Notes under the pieces: model-generated | What the model saw: the letters and a program-made list of their open reading frames with translations, nothing else | The model's database searches: none | Told to the model about the DNA's origin: nothing | Program-made: the position numbers and the translations under genes | Part shown: positions 44,318 to 54,013 of the stretch, one piece after another | Layout: each line of letters starts with the position of its first letter | Numbering within the stretch: position 1 is the first letter of the stretch | Source: Candidatus Roseilinea sp. NK_OTU-006 | GTDB taxonomy: Bacteria > Chloroflexota > Anaerolineae > J036 > Brachytrichaceae | DNA length: 64,000 bases | Direction: 5' to 3' | Assembly (NCBI RefSeq): GCF_012931985.1 | Contig: NZ_JAAFGM010000001.1 | Coordinates: 186,001 to 250,000 of the forward strand

Positions 44318-44749
44318 TCATTCCGACAATTGACACCTGGCACATCGGCCGATGATTTCGACAGCATTCTTCTGCGATTCGAAACCGGCAGCGCGCAGTT
44401 GCGCCGACAGCGCGCGGGAGAAGCGGTCGGGTTGTAGCTCGATCACCGTCCGGCAGCGCTCGCAGATCAGATGGAAGTGCAACGACTTCTCCTTGCACGC
44501 CAGCGTGTACCCTTTGTTGCCGATGCGCACACGCTCAAGGTAACCCTCCGCATGCAACATGTCCAGCGTTCGGTACACCGTGGCTAGGCCAACGCTGGGT
44601 TCTATCTTTCGCGCGCGCGCCAGGATTTCCTCTGGGCTGAGTGAATGGCGAGCGCGCATGATCGCCTCGATCACCGCCCGGCGGGGCTGTGTGATGCGAT
44701 AGCCCGATTGACTGAGAGCTTTCTGGATGTCGCGTGTGCGCTTGCGCAT
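44318..44749 (-). CDS. zur: Fur-family regulator, probable zinc regulator Zur
   Basis: 143 aa from MRKRTRDIQKALSQ. N-terminal winged helix (RITQPRRAVIEAIM, SVGLATVYRTLDMLHAEGYL) and a metal/dimer domain with HFHLICERCRTVIEL and GRCARCQLSE, two CxxC pairs for structural zinc. It sits opposite znuA with a Fur-type palindrome between them, so Zur is more likely than Fur. TAAAAT 7 nt before the ATG fixes the start. Confidence 0.85.
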   Translation of the reverse strand: MRKRTRDIQKALSQSGYRITQPRRAVIEAIMRARHSLSPEEILARARKIEPSVGLATVYRTLDMLHAEGYLERVRIGNKGYTLACKEKSLHFHLICERCRTVIELQPDRFSRALSAQLRAAGFESQKNAVEIIGRCARCQLSE

Positions 44750-44756
44750 GTCCACG

Positions 44757-44762
44757 ATTTTA
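44757..44762 (-). promoter_or_regulatory. -10 box of the zur gene
   Basis: TAAAAT on the minus strand, 7 nt before the ATG (leaderless pattern). Confidence 0.5.
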
Positions 44763-44796
44763 ACCGAACTGCACCTGGTATACTTCACGTCCTTGA

Positions 44797-44811
44797 TGAG
44801 AATCGTTCTCA
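44797..44811. promoter_or_regulatory. Fur/Zur box between zur and znuA
   Basis: TGAGAATCGTTCTCA, a 7-1-7 inverted repeat with one mismatch, the Fur-family operator layout. It lies 41 bp before znuA and 47 bp before zur, so zinc-loaded Zur could repress both. Confidence 0.75.
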
Positions 44812-44851
44812 ATAAGAAGAAAGCTGTTGACGGAAAGGAGGTCACGCGGAG

Positions 44852-45979
44852 ATGAAGAACGACGCTGTGTTGAAGGCAAGCTCGCTGCTCGCAGCAGCCG
44901 CGCTCATGATGGCGGGATGCGCTGCGCCGGCTGCGCCGCAAGCCCGGCCAACTCCTGCCCCGCCTGTTGCGACACCGACGCCGGCGCAATCGCCGACGTC
45001 CGAGGCGCCTGCTGCGACGCCGACGCCCGGCGATATCGCTGCGGCGCCCAAGCTGAAGGTGCTAGCGACTTTTAGCATCATCGCCGACTTGGTGCAGAAC
45101 GTGGCCGGCGACAAAGTGGAATTGTTCACCCTGGTCGGCCCCGGCACCGACTCCCACGACTATGAGCCGACGCCGTCCGATGTCGCCAAGGTCGCCGATG
45201 TCCAACTGATTTTTGAGAACGGCCTGGGGTTCGAATCCTGGCTGGATCGCCTCTACGAGGCCGCCGGCTCGCGCGCCAGGCGCGTGGTGTTGAGCGAGGG
45301 CATAGACCCGCGCGTGTTCGCGGAGGCGCACGGTGAGGCTGAGCACGGCCATACGCACGATGCAGATGGCAAAGAAGGCCGCAAGGAAGAGGGTCATAGC
45401 CACGATGAGGAAAAGGCCGGCGATCATGCCCACGCGCACGGCGAATTCGACCCGCACGTGTGGCAGGATGTGCGCAACGCCATCCAGATGGTGCGCAACA
45501 TCGTCCAGGCCCTCAGCGAGGTTGACCCTGCGAATGCCGACTTCTACGACGCCAATGCCGAAGCCTACATCGCTCAGCTTGAAGCGCTGGATGAAGAGAT
45601 CGTCGGCCTGATCGAGCAGATCCCCGAAGCGCGGCGCAAGTTGGTGACCTCGCATGAGGCGCTGGGCTACTTCGCCGACCGTTACGGGTTTGAGATGATC
45701 GGCGCAGTGTTAGGCACCATGTCGGCGATGGCGAGTGAGCCTTCCGCGCAAGACTTCGCCAATCTGGCCGAGGCCGTCAAAGCCGAGGGCGTGGATGTGA
45801 TCTTCTTGGAGAACGTCACCAATCCCCAGGCAGTGGAGCGCTTGGCCCGCGAAGCCGGCATCCGAGTGGGGCCTTCGCTCTTCACCGATGCGCTGAGCGC
45901 GCCGGGCGAGCCGGGCGCAACCTACATTGACATGATGCGTTACAACGCGCGCGCCCTCCGCGACGCATTGACACAGTGA
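44852..45979 (+). CDS. znuA: Zinc ABC transporter substrate-binding lipoprotein ZnuA
   Basis: 375 aa. Lipobox LMMAGCAAP, Pro/Thr linker, then the cluster A-I metal-binding fold with His in GTDSHDYEPTPSDV, DPHVWQD and TSHEALGYFADRYG. A His/acid-rich loop (HGHTHDADGK, HSHDEEKAGDHAHAHGE, residues 160-195) is typical of zinc rather than manganese binders. AAAGGAGG 9 nt before ATG. First gene of the zinc uptake operon. Confidence 0.94.
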   Translation: MKNDAVLKASSLLAAAALMMAGCAAPAAPQARPTPAPPVATPTPAQSPTSEAPAATPTPGDIAAAPKLKVLATFSIIADLVQNVAGDKVELFTLVGPGTDSHDYEPTPSDVAKVADVQLIFENGLGFESWLDRLYEAAGSRARRVVLSEGIDPRVFAEAHGEAEHGHTHDADGKEGRKEEGHSHDEEKAGDHAHAHGEFDPHVWQDVRNAIQMVRNIVQALSEVDPANADFYDANAEAYIAQLEALDEEIVGLIEQIPEARRKLVTSHEALGYFADRYGFEMIGAVLGTMSAMASEPSAQDFANLAEAVKAEGVDVIFLENVTNPQAVERLAREAGIRVGPSLFTDALSAPGEPGATYIDMMRYNARALRDALTQ

Positions 45980-45991
45980 CCGAAGCGAACG

Positions 45992-46774
45992 ATGCGCTTT
46001 TGCTTGCCCTACAGCGGACGTTGCCGTGAGCAGCCGCCAACCGCTGCGCCGGCCTTGGCCGCGCAGGGCGTGGTGGTGCGCTATCCGGGGGGGGCGCGGG
46101 CAGCCCTGGACGGCCTAGACTGGGTGGTGCCTCCCGGCGCGCGCGTGGCGCTGGTCGGCCCGAACGGCGCCGGCAAGTCCACCTTGTTGAAAGCCATTGC
46201 CGGCCTGCTGCCGATTGCCGCAGGCAGCCTGCGTGTTTTTGGCGCGCCGGTCGGCGCTTTCCGTCATCGCGTGGCTTACCTGGCCCAGCGCGGCGAGTTG
46301 GATTGGAACTTCCCGATCAGCGTGCGTCGGTTGGTGTTGACCGGCCGCTACCCTCATCTTGGCTGGTTGCGCTGGCCGACGCGCGCAGATTGGCGGCTGG
46401 CTGATGAGGCGCTGGCGCGGTTGCACCTGCTCGACTTGGCTGAACGCCAAATCGGCGAGCTGTCCGGCGGCCAACAACAACGCGCGCTGTTGGCGCGCGC
46501 GCTGGCGCAGGAGGCGGACTTGCTGTTGCTCGATGAGCCGCTCAACGCCGTGGACGCCGCGACGCGCGAGGTGGTGTCGGCTGTGCTGCGCGACCTGCAG
46601 CGCCAGGGCAAGACGGTGATCGTCGCCACGCACGATCTGGACCGTCTGCAGGCCGACTTTGACGATGCGCTGTTCCTCATGGATGGCCAAGTGGTGGCGC
46701 GCGGCGTCGGCGCCGTTGGCGAGCGCGTCCATCGAGCGTGGCTTGACAACCATCGCGCAGCAGTTGCGGTATGA
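45992..46774 (+). CDS. znuC: Zinc ABC transporter ATPase ZnuC
   Basis: 260 aa. Walker A GPNGAGKST, Q-loop YLAQRGELDWNFP, signature ELSGGQQQRALLARA, Walker B LLLLDEPL, H-loop VATHDL. Begins 12 bp after znuA and overlaps znuB by 4 bp. An internal start near residue 17 is possible because the first 20 residues are poorly conserved. Confidence 0.93.
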   Translation: MRFCLPYSGRCREQPPTAAPALAAQGVVVRYPGGARAALDGLDWVVPPGARVALVGPNGAGKSTLLKAIAGLLPIAAGSLRVFGAPVGAFRHRVAYLAQRGELDWNFPISVRRLVLTGRYPHLGWLRWPTRADWRLADEALARLHLLDLAERQIGELSGGQQQRALLARALAQEADLLLLDEPLNAVDAATREVVSAVLRDLQRQGKTVIVATHDLDRLQADFDDALFLMDGQVVARGVGAVGERVHRAWLDNHRAAVAV

Positions 46775-47622
46775 ACATCCTCGATTGGTTTCTTGCGCCT
46801 TTTCAATACAACTTCATGCGCACGGCAGCCCTGGCCGGCGTTTTGGTCAGCCTGACGTGCGCCTCGCTCGGCGCCTATGTGGTGCTGCGGCGCATGGCGT
46901 TCATCGGCGATGCGCTGGCACACACCGTCTTGCCGGGCCTGGTGATCGCTTACTTGAACCGCTGGAATATGACCATCGGCGCGGTGCTGGCCGGCATCGC
47001 CACGGCGCTCGGCATTGGCTGGCTCTCCCGCCGCCGCGAGGTGCGCGAGGACACGGCCATCGGCATCTTGTTCACCGGCATGTTCGCGTTGGGCATCTTG
47101 CTGATGAGCAGCGTGCGCAGCTTCCGCGACTTTACCCACATGCTCTTCGGCTACATCGTCGGGGTGACCGATGCGCAGTTGCGCCTGTTTGCGCTCATCG
47201 CGCTGGTCGTCCTTGTTGTGCTCATGCTGTTGCACAAAGAGCTAGAGCTGACCTCGTTTGATCCGACGCATGCCGAGGTGATCGGCTTACGACCTGATCG
47301 CCTGCGCGACGTGCTGCTAGTGCTGATGGCGTTGGCGGTGGTCGGCGCGATCCAAGCCGTCGGCGTGGTGCTGACCAGCGCGCTGCTGATCGTGCCGGCG
47401 GCAGCCGCGGCGATGTTGACGCGTCGCTTGGCGCCGATGATGGTGTTCGCCTCCGTCATTGCCGTACTGGCCACGCTGGTAGGCTTGCTGGCCTCTTATC
47501 ACTTGGATGTCTCTTCCGGCGCAACGATCGTGCTGACGTGCATCGTTTGCTTCTTGGCAGCTTGGGGGCTGCGGACGCTGCGCGAGCAATTGAGCCGCAC
47601 CCGGCGCGCCTCCCGCGCCTAA
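46771..47622 (+). CDS. znuB: Zinc ABC transporter permease ZnuB
   Basis: 283 aa ABC-3 family permease with eight hydrophobic helices; RRMAFIGDALAHTVLPGLVIAYL and LTSALLIVPAAAAAML are family motifs. With ZnuA and ZnuC it imports zinc (or manganese, the related alternative). Confidence 0.93.
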   Translation: MNILDWFLAPFQYNFMRTAALAGVLVSLTCASLGAYVVLRRMAFIGDALAHTVLPGLVIAYLNRWNMTIGAVLAGIATALGIGWLSRRREVREDTAIGILFTGMFALGILLMSSVRSFRDFTHMLFGYIVGVTDAQLRLFALIALVVLVVLMLLHKELELTSFDPTHAEVIGLRPDRLRDVLLVLMALAVVGAIQAVGVVLTSALLIVPAAAAAMLTRRLAPMMVFASVIAVLATLVGLLASYHLDVSSGATIVLTCIVCFLAAWGLRTLREQLSRTRRASRA

Positions 47623-47666
47623 CCACAAGGCTGATTCAGGCTGAAACGGAGGACAACCTACTAACT

Positions 47667-48800
47667 ATGGTCAACAGGACTACTCTGTCCGACTCTGCTG
47701 CGCGGCGTCGCTATCTGGCTTACGCCGCCCTCGCCATGGTCGTTTTCATGCTAGCGCATGCCGTAGGCCAACTTGCCGAAGCGCTGCTCAGCGGTAAGCC
47801 GTGGAACCAAGCTTTGCCGGTCATTGAGAAGCCGGTCGCCGATCTCGGCAAGTTGGTTGGCACCGCGTTGACCGGTTGGGTGCCGGATGTGTCACTGCCA
47901 ACCCCACTTGGGCCGCTCGCCGTGCGATACACCGCTGCCTACACGGTTTACGAGTGGGTCAAGCTGCCCATCCTGCTCTTCTTGACGACGTTTGGGATGA
48001 CGTTGCTGCGGCTGAAGGCGGGAGTCCGGCGCATCGAGAAGACGCTGGGGCGCGATGACTTGTTCGGCGTGTTGGGTGGCACTGCGCTCGGCATGTTCAC
48101 GCCGGTGTGTTCTTGCACGGTCACCAACCTGTATGCGGGTTTGGTCGCCGGCGGCGCCAGTCGGCGAGCGTCCGCTGCCTTCTTGTTTGCAAGCCCGGCG
48201 CTCAACGAATTTGCCATCATCTTCATGTTCATCTTCGGCGGGCTTTGGGGTGGGGTGGTGTACGTGGTTGCTGGCGTGCTGGCCTCAATCGCTACGGCTT
48301 ACCTCTCGCCGCTGTTGGGGTTGAACCCTCAACATTTCATCGCGAGCAAGCAGAATGCCTGCTCGCATCAAGCCGCATTCACCAACAGCATCATTGAGCG
48401 CGCCTTTGAAGAGGCGTCGGTCCTGTTCAAGCGCCTGTTTGTGCCGGTGTTGATCAGCGGCGCGTTGGCCGGCTTGCTGGTGAACTTTAACCTCACGGTC
48501 GTCCAAGTGTTGCAACGGGCGCAGTTTCAGTGGTGGGGGCCGATCGTCGCCACGCTGGCCGGCCTGCCGCTCGATGTCAATGCAGCGGCGACGGCGCCGA
48601 TCCTGGCGGCTGTGCGCAATTTTGTGCCGCTAGGCACGCTGGTGAGCGCCATGATGGCCACCACAGTCTCTTCCATCCCCGAAGTGACGATGCTTAGCCG
48701 GTTGCTCTCGCGGCGAAGTGCGCTGAAGGTAGTGGCCTGGTATGCGGCCTACACGATGGCTATCGGCCTGTTGATCAATACGCTCTTTGCTGGTGTGTGA
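47667..48800 (+). CDS. DUF318/ArsP-type permease
   Basis: 377 aa from MVNRTTLSDSAARRR. About eight membrane helices; the first half ends in GMFTPVCSCTVTNLYAGLVAGGA, where the CxC is the family hallmark, and the second repeats NAAATAPILAAVRNFVPLGT. Members export or import organoarsenicals or metal-linked compounds; function here unknown. Position inside the zinc cluster suggests metal-related transport. Start chosen 14 nt after GGAGGAC; the longer frame into znuB is rejected. Confidence 0.82.
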   Translation: MVNRTTLSDSAARRRYLAYAALAMVVFMLAHAVGQLAEALLSGKPWNQALPVIEKPVADLGKLVGTALTGWVPDVSLPTPLGPLAVRYTAAYTVYEWVKLPILLFLTTFGMTLLRLKAGVRRIEKTLGRDDLFGVLGGTALGMFTPVCSCTVTNLYAGLVAGGASRRASAAFLFASPALNEFAIIFMFIFGGLWGGVVYVVAGVLASIATAYLSPLLGLNPQHFIASKQNACSHQAAFTNSIIERAFEEASVLFKRLFVPVLISGALAGLLVNFNLTVVQVLQRAQFQWWGPIVATLAGLPLDVNAAATAPILAAVRNFVPLGTLVSAMMATTVSSIPEVTMLSRLLSRRSALKVVAWYAAYTMAIGLLINTLFAGV

Positions 48801-48812
48801 TGAGGGGGGGCG

Positions 48813-50018
<1,206 letters not shown>

Positions 50019-50092
50019 TGAGCCGCGCCGTGTTGCATGGTGCGTGAGCGACGGCGCGCCCTCGAAGTATGTCTCTAGAGGAGCAACACACG

Positions 50093-50209
50093 ATGAGCGT
50101 AGCCTATGTCTTTGCGACACGCCCTCGTTCAACAGCAACAGCTTCGGCTGAGTGGATATGTTCCTTGACGGTCTTTCATGTTGCGGCGCGATGCGCGCAT
50201 GTTAATTAA
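50093..50209 (+). CDS. Possible small ORF, 38 codons
   Basis: ATG with a GAGGAG about 10 nt upstream, stop TAA at 50207-50209. Product begins SVAYVFATRPRSTATASAEW; no family recognised. It is the only candidate in the 234-bp gap before fmdB, but no second line of evidence exists. Confidence 0.25.
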   Translation: MSVAYVFATRPRSTATASAEWICSLTVFHVAARCAHVN

Positions 50210-50240
50210 CTCATGAGGATGATGCGTTAGCCGCTGTTGC

Positions 50241-50246
50241 TATCAT
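50241..50246 (+). promoter_or_regulatory. -10 box of the FmdB-like gene
   Basis: TATCAT ends 6 nt before the ATG, the leaderless spacing seen elsewhere in this window. Confidence 0.35.
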
Positions 50247-50252
50247 AGCGAC

Positions 50253-50516
50253 ATGCCGATCTACGTCTATGCTTGCCCCAATTGTGGGCTGGAGGTCGAA
50301 GAACTGCGCCCGGCCAGCAGAGCCGACGACCCGGTGCGCTGTCCGGTGTGCGGTGGCCTGTGTAGACGTGGCGTAACCAGCTTCTTCGTCAGCCTAGGGC
50401 GGAAGGAGAAAGATCCGACCGTGCGCAAACCGGCGCACCCGCCGGGTTGCCCGTGCTGTGCTCCCCGTCGCCCCAAGTCTGCGACGAAGGAGCAGACAAA
50501 GAATTTACATGAGTAA
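50253..50516 (+). CDS. FmdB-family zinc-ribbon protein
   Basis: 87 aa. MPIYVYACPNCGLEVEEL with a second pair RCPVCGGLCRRG forms the FmdB zinc ribbon; a third cluster PPGCPCCAPR lies in the tail. Function not established, often a small regulator or metal-binding protein. Its stop overlaps the second COG0523 start by 8 bp, so co-translation is likely. Confidence 0.85.
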   Translation: MPIYVYACPNCGLEVEELRPASRADDPVRCPVCGGLCRRGVTSFFVSLGRKEKDPTVRKPAHPPGCPCCAPRRPKSATKEQTKNLHE

Positions 50517-51612
50517 GAAGCTCAAACCCATCCCAATTACGATCCTGACAGGCTTCCTCGGCGCCGGCAAGACGACGCTGCTCAACCGTATCTTGAAAGG
50601 CGACCACGGCCTACGCGTGGCCGTGTTGGTCAACGACTTCGGGGCGGTCAACATAGATGCCGAACTCATCGTCGGGGTGGAAGGCGAGGACATGGTCAGC
50701 CTGGCCAACGGCTGCATCTGCTGCACCATCCGCGATGATTTAGTGCGCGCCGTTCTCAACCTGCTCGAACGCGAGCCGACGCCGGAATACATCCTCATCG
50801 AAACCAGCGGCGTCTCCGACCCGTATGCCGTAGCGCAATCGTTCTTCCTGCCCGCCCTGCGTCCCTACGTGCGGGTGGACAGCATCATCACGGTGGTAGA
50901 TGCCGAGCAGATTCGTGACCTCCGCGATGATCACGCTATGCTGGCGGTGGATCAGGTGAGCGCCGCCGATATCGTCGTGTTGAACAAAGTGGACCTGGTG
51001 ACGCCGGATCAATTGCAGCAGGTGAAAGACTGGATTTACGAAGTGACGCCGCGCGCGCGCATCTTGGAGACGACCTACGGCCAGGTGCCGCTGGAATTGC
51101 TGCTCGGCGTGGGCGAGTTCGCGATTGAGAAACTGGTTCGGCGCGAGCAGCGCGACGTGCATACGCATGAAGTGAACACGTTGCACGCCGAGGATGAACA
51201 CGGTCGCGACGATGACCATCATCACGATCACACGCTGGTGTTCAACACTTGGCACTACAAGACCGACGAGCCGCTGATGTACGAGGCGCTGTGCGACGCG
51301 GTAGATGCGTTGCCGACGACGATCTACCGCGCCAAGGGCATCGTGTATTTGAAGGAAGCCCCCGATCGCAAAGCGCTGATGCACGTCGTTGGCCGGCGCG
51401 CCACCTTGACCATCGGCGAGCCTTGGCAGACGCAAAAGCCGCGCACGCAGATCGTGGTGATCGGCAGCTATGGCGGCGTGGACGGCGAGGCCCTGCGCAA
51501 GCTGTTCGACGCCTGTCGCGTCAGCGCCGTCGAGGCGGCCGGCGATGACAAGCTGCAACGCGCGCTCGAATGGGTGCGCCGCAACTGGCCGAAGTCGTTT
51601 TCGGGCGGATGA
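50509..51612 (+). CDS. COG0523 (CobW/ZNG1-type) GTPase, second copy
   Basis: 367 aa. Walker [15 protein letters not shown], metal motif GCICCTIRDDLV, VLNKVDLV guanine motif. A linker rich in His and Asp (HTHEVNTLHAEDEHGRDDD, then HHHDH; residues about 218-245) likely buffers zinc, then CobW_C (YRAKGIVYLKE). Start MSKKLKPIP at 50509 inside the fmdB end; AAGGAG lies about 16 nt upstream. Confidence 0.93.
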   Translation: MSKKLKPIPITILTGFLGAGKTTLLNRILKGDHGLRVAVLVNDFGAVNIDAELIVGVEGEDMVSLANGCICCTIRDDLVRAVLNLLEREPTPEYILIETSGVSDPYAVAQSFFLPALRPYVRVDSIITVVDAEQIRDLRDDHAMLAVDQVSAADIVVLNKVDLVTPDQLQQVKDWIYEVTPRARILETTYGQVPLELLLGVGEFAIEKLVRREQRDVHTHEVNTLHAEDEHGRDDDHHHDHTLVFNTWHYKTDEPLMYEALCDAVDALPTTIYRAKGIVYLKEAPDRKALMHVVGRRATLTIGEPWQTQKPRTQIVVIGSYGGVDGEALRKLFDACRVSAVEAAGDDKLQRALEWVRRNWPKSFSGG

Positions 51613-51615
51613 GGA

Positions 51616-52566
51616 ATGGCGCATCGCATTGCCTATGGGGTGGTGACCGGCTTCCTCGGCGCGGGCAAAACCACGCTGCTGAGAAATCTCATCCGCAGCG
51701 ACTTCGCCGCCGGCCGGCGCATCGCCTTCATCGTCAACGACCTGGCCGACGTGGACGTGGACGGCCAACTGCTTGCGCAAGAAGTGGGCGAAGCTGGCAT
51801 CGTGGCGCGCCTCTCGTCCGGCTGCATCTGTTGCACCATCCGCGACGAATTCGAGGCGACCCTGCGCCAAATTGTTGAGGGGCATCAGCCCGATATGGTC
51901 GTGGTCGAGAGCAGCGGGGTAACTCACCCACGGGCTGTGCTACAAGGCCTCCATCATCCGCGCCTACGGCTGGATTCGGTCATCACCGTGATAGACGCCG
52001 AGCGTTTCCTCGAATACATGCGCTATTCGGCGGCGGTGGAGACGCAGGTGTACATGGCCGACTTCGTGTTGCTGAACAAGCGCGAGCTGGTAACGCCTGA
52101 GCAACTGGCGCGGGTCGGGGCGCAGGTGCGTCGCTTCAATCGCAAATGCGCCATCATCCCCACTCGCTACGCTGATGCGCCGCCGCACGTGCTGTTTGGC
52201 GCGCATGCGGCACATGCCGCGCACGACCTTGCAGTGCGGACCGATGACCACGCGCACGAACATGACCACCTGCGCCATGATGAAATTGAAAGTGTGACGC
52301 TGCCAGCCCCGGAGAGGCTTGACGAGGACAAGCTGGCGGAATTCCTGCGCAGCGAGGCGGTGCGCGATGTGTATCGCGCCAAAGGCTTCGTGCGGATGGC
52401 CGGCGATGACGGCGTATCGCTGTTCAACTTCGTGCCGCGCCGGTTTGGGCTTGAGCGGTTGCCTGCCGAAGCCGCCGGCGGTCAACGCTTCATCCAGTTC
52501 ATCGGGCGCAACCTGAAGCAGCACGAGGCTGTATTGCGCGCCGGCTTGGCCGCATGTGCAGCGTAA
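51616..52566 (+). CDS. COG0523 (CobW/ZNG1-type) GTPase, third copy
   Basis: 316 aa. Walker [15 protein letters not shown] and metal motif GCICCTIRDEFE. The guanine-specificity NKxD is NKRE (LLNKRELV), a conservative Asp to Glu change. His-rich linker (HAAHAAHDLAVRTDDHAHEH) and a shortened CobW_C domain (YRAKGFVRMAG). Starts 3 bp after the second copy. Three tandem copies in one operon suggest division of labour among zinc clients. Confidence 0.92.
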   Translation: MAHRIAYGVVTGFLGAGKTTLLRNLIRSDFAAGRRIAFIVNDLADVDVDGQLLAQEVGEAGIVARLSSGCICCTIRDEFEATLRQIVEGHQPDMVVVESSGVTHPRAVLQGLHHPRLRLDSVITVIDAERFLEYMRYSAAVETQVYMADFVLLNKRELVTPEQLARVGAQVRRFNRKCAIIPTRYADAPPHVLFGAHAAHAAHDLAVRTDDHAHEHDHLRHDEIESVTLPAPERLDEDKLAEFLRSEAVRDVYRAKGFVRMAGDDGVSLFNFVPRRFGLERLPAEAAGGQRFIQFIGRNLKQHEAVLRAGLAACAA

Positions 52567-52700
52567 AGTGCGCAGGGTAGCGCCGGCCATGCCTTGCCTG
52601 TCCGGACCGGCAACGTTTTTACCCTGGCCTCGATGAGGCCGCGCGTGTCGCTTGGCGTGCTTACTCCTTTCTCATCTCCCTGGGCTAAAGTTGCCCATAA

Positions 52701-53825
52701 ATGGATGAGCTCAAAATCTATGTTGCCGACGCAGCCTCAGATCGGCTGCCCCACGGCAACGAGACGCTGATGTTGCTGCGCGCGCGTGTGGCCGAGGTGA
52801 TGATCATCGAGGAGACGCAAGAGCTGGCCGCCGGCCAGGCCGTCGCCTTCAAGGGCCGGCTGCGGATCGGCGCGCAGGAAGCGTTCGAGCGGCTCAAGGC
52901 GCGCTTCACCGACCTGGGCTACGTGCCGCTGCTGCGCGAAAGCGACTCGGGCGAGCGTCAAGAGGTCATGGCGCTTAAAGGGAGCCTGCAAACGTTGCTG
53001 ACCCAGCGACCGTGGGTGAATTTGCTGCTGTTCCTGGCGACAGTGTTCACCACCACACTCTTCGGCGGCATGTTCGCGGCGGCGCTCACGCCGGGCGGTG
53101 ATCTGTCGTTGCCCTCGATTCTGGAGAGCGGCGTTCCGTTCTCGCTCACCTTGCTGGCCATCTTGGCTGTGCATGAACTCGGGCACTATGTGCAGGCCCG
53201 GCGCCATGGCGTGCCGGTCACGCTGCCCTATTTCATCCCGGTGCCGCTGCCTGGCACGCTGGGCACGTTCGGGGCATTCATCCAGATGCGCGGCGCAGTG
53301 GAGAACCGGCGCGCGCTGTTCGATGTCGGCATGGGTGGGCCAATTGCCGGCTTGCTGGTCGCCGTGCCCCTGTTCGTGGTGGGCCTGGCTTTGGCAACGC
53401 TGAGCCAAGATCCCCCGCCGCCGACGCGCTCCTATCTGATTACCCTGTTGATCGTGCTGTTCCGGCCAGAGGCACTGGACTACGGCATCATCATGAATCC
53501 GGTGCTGCTGGCGGCGCGCTTCGGCCTGGTGATCACTGCGCTGAACCTGTTGCCGGTCGGTCAGCTCGACGGCGGACACATCGCCTATGCCGCCCTGGGC
53601 CGCCAGTGGGCGCGTCGCGTTGGCCTGGTAACGGTCGCGATCATGGCCGTGCTCGGCCTAACCGTATCGCCGACGTGGTTGATCTGGATGGCCTTCGCTG
53701 TGTTCAGCGGTCTCAATCACGCTCAGCCGCTGAACGACATCACGCCGCTTGACCTGCGGCGCAACGCCGCCTTCATTGGCGCATTCGTCCTGTTCCTCTC
53801 CATCTTCACGCTCCGGCCATTTTGA
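52701..53825 (+). CDS. Site-2 protease-family membrane metalloprotease (M50)
   Basis: 374 aa. An N-terminal soluble domain of about 100 residues precedes six or so membrane helices. Catalytic HELGH in LAVHELGHYVQARRHG and the third zinc ligand in NLLPVGQLDGGH; GGPIAGL also conserved. Cleaves within membranes, as in regulated intramembrane proteolysis; its substrate is unknown. TAAAGT lies 9 nt before the ATG. Confidence 0.9.
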   Translation: MDELKIYVADAASDRLPHGNETLMLLRARVAEVMIIEETQELAAGQAVAFKGRLRIGAQEAFERLKARFTDLGYVPLLRESDSGERQEVMALKGSLQTLLTQRPWVNLLLFLATVFTTTLFGGMFAAALTPGGDLSLPSILESGVPFSLTLLAILAVHELGHYVQARRHGVPVTLPYFIPVPLPGTLGTFGAFIQMRGAVENRRALFDVGMGGPIAGLLVAVPLFVVGLALATLSQDPPPPTRSYLITLLIVLFRPEALDYGIIMNPVLLAARFGLVITALNLLPVGQLDGGHIAYAALGRQWARRVGLVTVAIMAVLGLTVSPTWLIWMAFAVFSGLNHAQPLNDITPLDLRRNAAFIGAFVLFLSIFTLRPF

Positions 53826-54013
53826 TGGCCAGGCGCATCGTGATTGGCAGCGAAACGCCCGCCCGCACCTCGGGGGACTCCGTCGCCGCGACCAGGTAAC
53901 GGCGCGCGCCGAGATCCCGTATTTCGGATCATCCGTTAACATACGGCCTTGGTCAGCGCCTGTCCCGGTTGGCGCTTTATGTACAAATCACTAAACCACA
54001 ACTCGGAACAACC

